From positions 1-16,169 of the forward strand of contig JAURLY010000264.1 of assembly GCA_030830945.1 (NCBI GenBank): 16,169 nucleotides of DNA, read 5' to 3'. This document shows, piece by piece, positions 14,838 to 16,169 of this stretch. The notes under the pieces were generated by a model that was given only the letters and a program-made list of their open reading frames with translations, was not told the DNA's origin and did not search any database. The stretch is from Gammaproteobacteria bacterium. Lineage in GTDB: Bacteria; Pseudomonadota; Gammaproteobacteria; Pseudomonadales; GM7GCV1. The translations under genes were made by a program, and so were the position numbers. Position 1 is the first letter of the stretch; the number at the start of each line of letters is the position of its first letter.

Positions 14838-16108
14838 GCCAAGCCATCACTAGAACGCAATTGCTGCAATATTCCGTGCTGGCATTACCTCTGGCTTTTG
14901 CTGGACTGCCTGTTTATTTACTTGCTCCCGACTTTTACGCGACCAGCTATCAGGTTTCACTTGCCTCGCTAGGCATTAGCTTACTGGTTCTTAGACTTTT
15001 TGATGCCCTGATTGACCCGCTGCTGGGCTATGTCATCGACTACTGGGCTCAATATTTCAACTTGTTGATACGACTTGGGATCGTCATTTTGGCAGTTGGT
15101 TTGTTAATGCTGTTCTGGGTGCCGGATTTTGGCCCGGGATTGCTATTGATCTGGTTTAGTATCGCCGTATTTGTGACAACCTTGGCCTACAGTCTTCTCA
15201 CCATAGGGTACGGTGTTCAGGGGGCAATCTGGTCACCTGATCGAGAAGAACAGGTAAGCATCACCACCACCCGCGAGGCATTCACCCTAATTGGGTTAAT
15301 TTTGGCTGTCACCCTGCCGACATTGCTCACAATCAAATTCACGACGATCGACGCCCACCGAGTACTGGCAGTACTCCTTGTGATTTGCCTGATTCTGGCC
15401 TTCACCGTATACGCCAAACTTAAAACCCCAAAACCAGATCAAGGGCAGGTGCTTTCGCGAAACCCGGGGCAAGCCATAAGAACTTTGCTTTCGCCCGCAC
15501 TGATCAGGTTATATCTAATTTATGGCGTTTCAGCACTCGCCTCAGCTATCCCTGCAGTTCTGGTTATTTTCTTCGTTCGAGACTACCTCGGCGCTTACAA
15601 GCTAATTGGCATTTTTCTTTTGGCGTATTTCTTAAGTGGCGCACTCTCCATGCCTGTTTGGCGCCAACTGGCCAGCAAGGTTGGCAAGCTTCACGCCTGG
15701 ATGATTAGCATGCTCTTGGCACTAAGCGCGTTTACCCTGGTACTTTTGTGCCAGCCAGGTGATCTTGTTTTTTATGCTGCAATTTGCCTGATTACCGGGT
15801 TTGCACTCGGCGCGGAACTTGCCCTGCCCCCCGCTCTCCTTGCAGAATTAATCGACCGGGACATTAGCTCCGTGGGTCTCAAGTACGCAGGCCTTACCTG
15901 TCTCAACAAAATAAGCCTCGCATTGGCCGCAGGGATCAGTTTGCCCCTGCTAAGCATGATGGGTTTCCAGCCTGGACAGGAAAACAGCACAGATGCATTA
16001 AATTCCTTGCTATGGATTTATGGCGGCCTGCCCTGTGCTCTCAAGCTATGCGCCCTCGCCGGCGCTTCATTTTGGAAAAATCACTTACATCAAGGTTCTT
16101 ATGCATAG
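14834..16108 (+). CDS. MFS transporter of the GPH (MelB/SLC45-like) type
   Basis: A 424-residue inner-membrane protein with about 11-12 hydrophobic segments. The second segment carries RLFDALIDP (R54, D57, D61, P62), the cation-site motif of the glycoside-pentoside-hexuronide family to which MelB belongs, so cation-coupled transport is likely. Substrate unknown. It starts at GTG 14834 inside the chalcone-isomerase-like gene's stop, and its own end overlaps the next start by 8 nt, so the three are translationally coupled. From memory, in vibrios and other gammaproteobacteria similar transporters sit with chalcone-isomerase-like, DUF3833, DUF2878, DUF1365 and cyclopropane-synthase-like genes under the light/singlet-oxygen ECF-sigma ChrR system. 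Here only the first three members fall in the window, so a sugar is not the obvious cargo. Confidence 0.88.
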   Translation: MSQAITRTQLLQYSVLALPLAFAGLPVYLLAPDFYATSYQVSLASLGISLLVLRLFDALIDPLLGYVIDYWAQYFNLLIRLGIVILAVGLLMLFWVPDFGPGLLLIWFSIAVFVTTLAYSLLTIGYGVQGAIWSPDREEQVSITTTREAFTLIGLILAVTLPTLLTIKFTTIDAHRVLAVLLVICLILAFTVYAKLKTPKPDQGQVLSRNPGQAIRTLLSPALIRLYLIYGVSALASAIPAVLVIFFVRDYLGAYKLIGIFLLAYFLSGALSMPVWRQLASKVGKLHAWMISMLLALSAFTLVLLCQPGDLVFYAAICLITGFALGAELALPPALLAELIDRDISSVGLKYAGLTCLNKISLALAAGISLPLLSMMGFQPGQENSTDALNSLLWIYGGLPCALKLCALAGASFWKNHLHQGSYA

Positions 16109-16169
16109 ATTCATACTTGTCTTATTTTCATTCCTCGCAATGCTTACAGGCTGTTCTGCGCCTTCCATA
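16101..16169 (+). CDS. Lipoprotein, probably DUF3833 family (partial, cut by window edge)
   Basis: Only the first 23 codons are visible: MHRFILVLFSFLAMLTGC followed by SAPSI. This is a lipoprotein signal peptide with a lipobox-type LTGC (lipidated cysteine at residue 18). The family guess rests on the CSAPSI start, similar to DUF3833 lipoproteins as I recall them, and on its position after a GPH transporter and a chalcone-isomerase-like gene. ATG 16101 overlaps the transporter stop by 8 nt, with AAGG a few bases upstream. Confidence 0.7.
   Translation, partial: MHRFILVLFSFLAMLTGCSAPSI

Overview
The window looks like an ordinary chromosomal segment of a gammaproteobacterium with mid-range GC. 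Three things suggest this: the murJ-ribF-ileS order opposite a divergent rpsT, the class II ribonucleotide reductase split into NrdJa and NrdJb as in Pseudomonas and its relatives, and an E. coli/Haemophilus-type beta carbonic anhydrase. No insertion sequence, prophage gene, CRISPR array, tRNA or rRNA was seen. I place it only to the Pseudomonadales/Oceanospirillales/Cellvibrionales neighbourhood and no finer.

Left third (1-3760): the minus-strand housekeeping cluster murJ, ribF, ileS (ileS is cut by the window edge) covers lipid II flipping, FMN/FAD synthesis and isoleucyl-tRNA charging. rpsT (ribosomal protein S20) is divergent, with a near-consensus sigma70 promoter and a strong symmetric terminator. 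Next is a minus-strand membrane diguanylate cyclase gene (3790-4806), broken by a single in-frame TAG just before its GGEEF motif.

Middle (4921-8110): nrdJb and nrdJa on the minus strand encode an adenosylcobalamin-dependent ribonucleotide reductase in two polypeptides. It has its own terminator, an intercistronic hairpin, and an upstream pair of NrdR boxes exactly 32 bp apart overlapping the predicted promoter. The 8102-8526 gap holds several palindromes, a 15-bp direct repeat spaced 40 bp, a TATAAT promoter and two successive leader hairpins before the next gene.

Right half (8527-16169): a plus-strand series starts with a 1524-residue single-chain biotin-dependent carboxylase. Its order is AccA-like CT half, about 440 residues of unassigned helical sequence, AccD-like CT half, biotin carboxylase, biotin carrier. 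This is the most unusual object in the window. Fifteen bases later comes a beta carbonic anhydrase with the type II bicarbonate-binding triad, a likely bicarbonate source and sensor for the carboxylase. A small Cys-phosphatase follows, then a translationally coupled set: an exported chalcone-isomerase-like protein, a GPH/MFS transporter and the start of a lipoprotein, probably a cell-envelope or lipid module. The working model is a lipid/acyl-CoA metabolism neighbourhood beside an NrdR-controlled B12-dependent dNTP supply locus.
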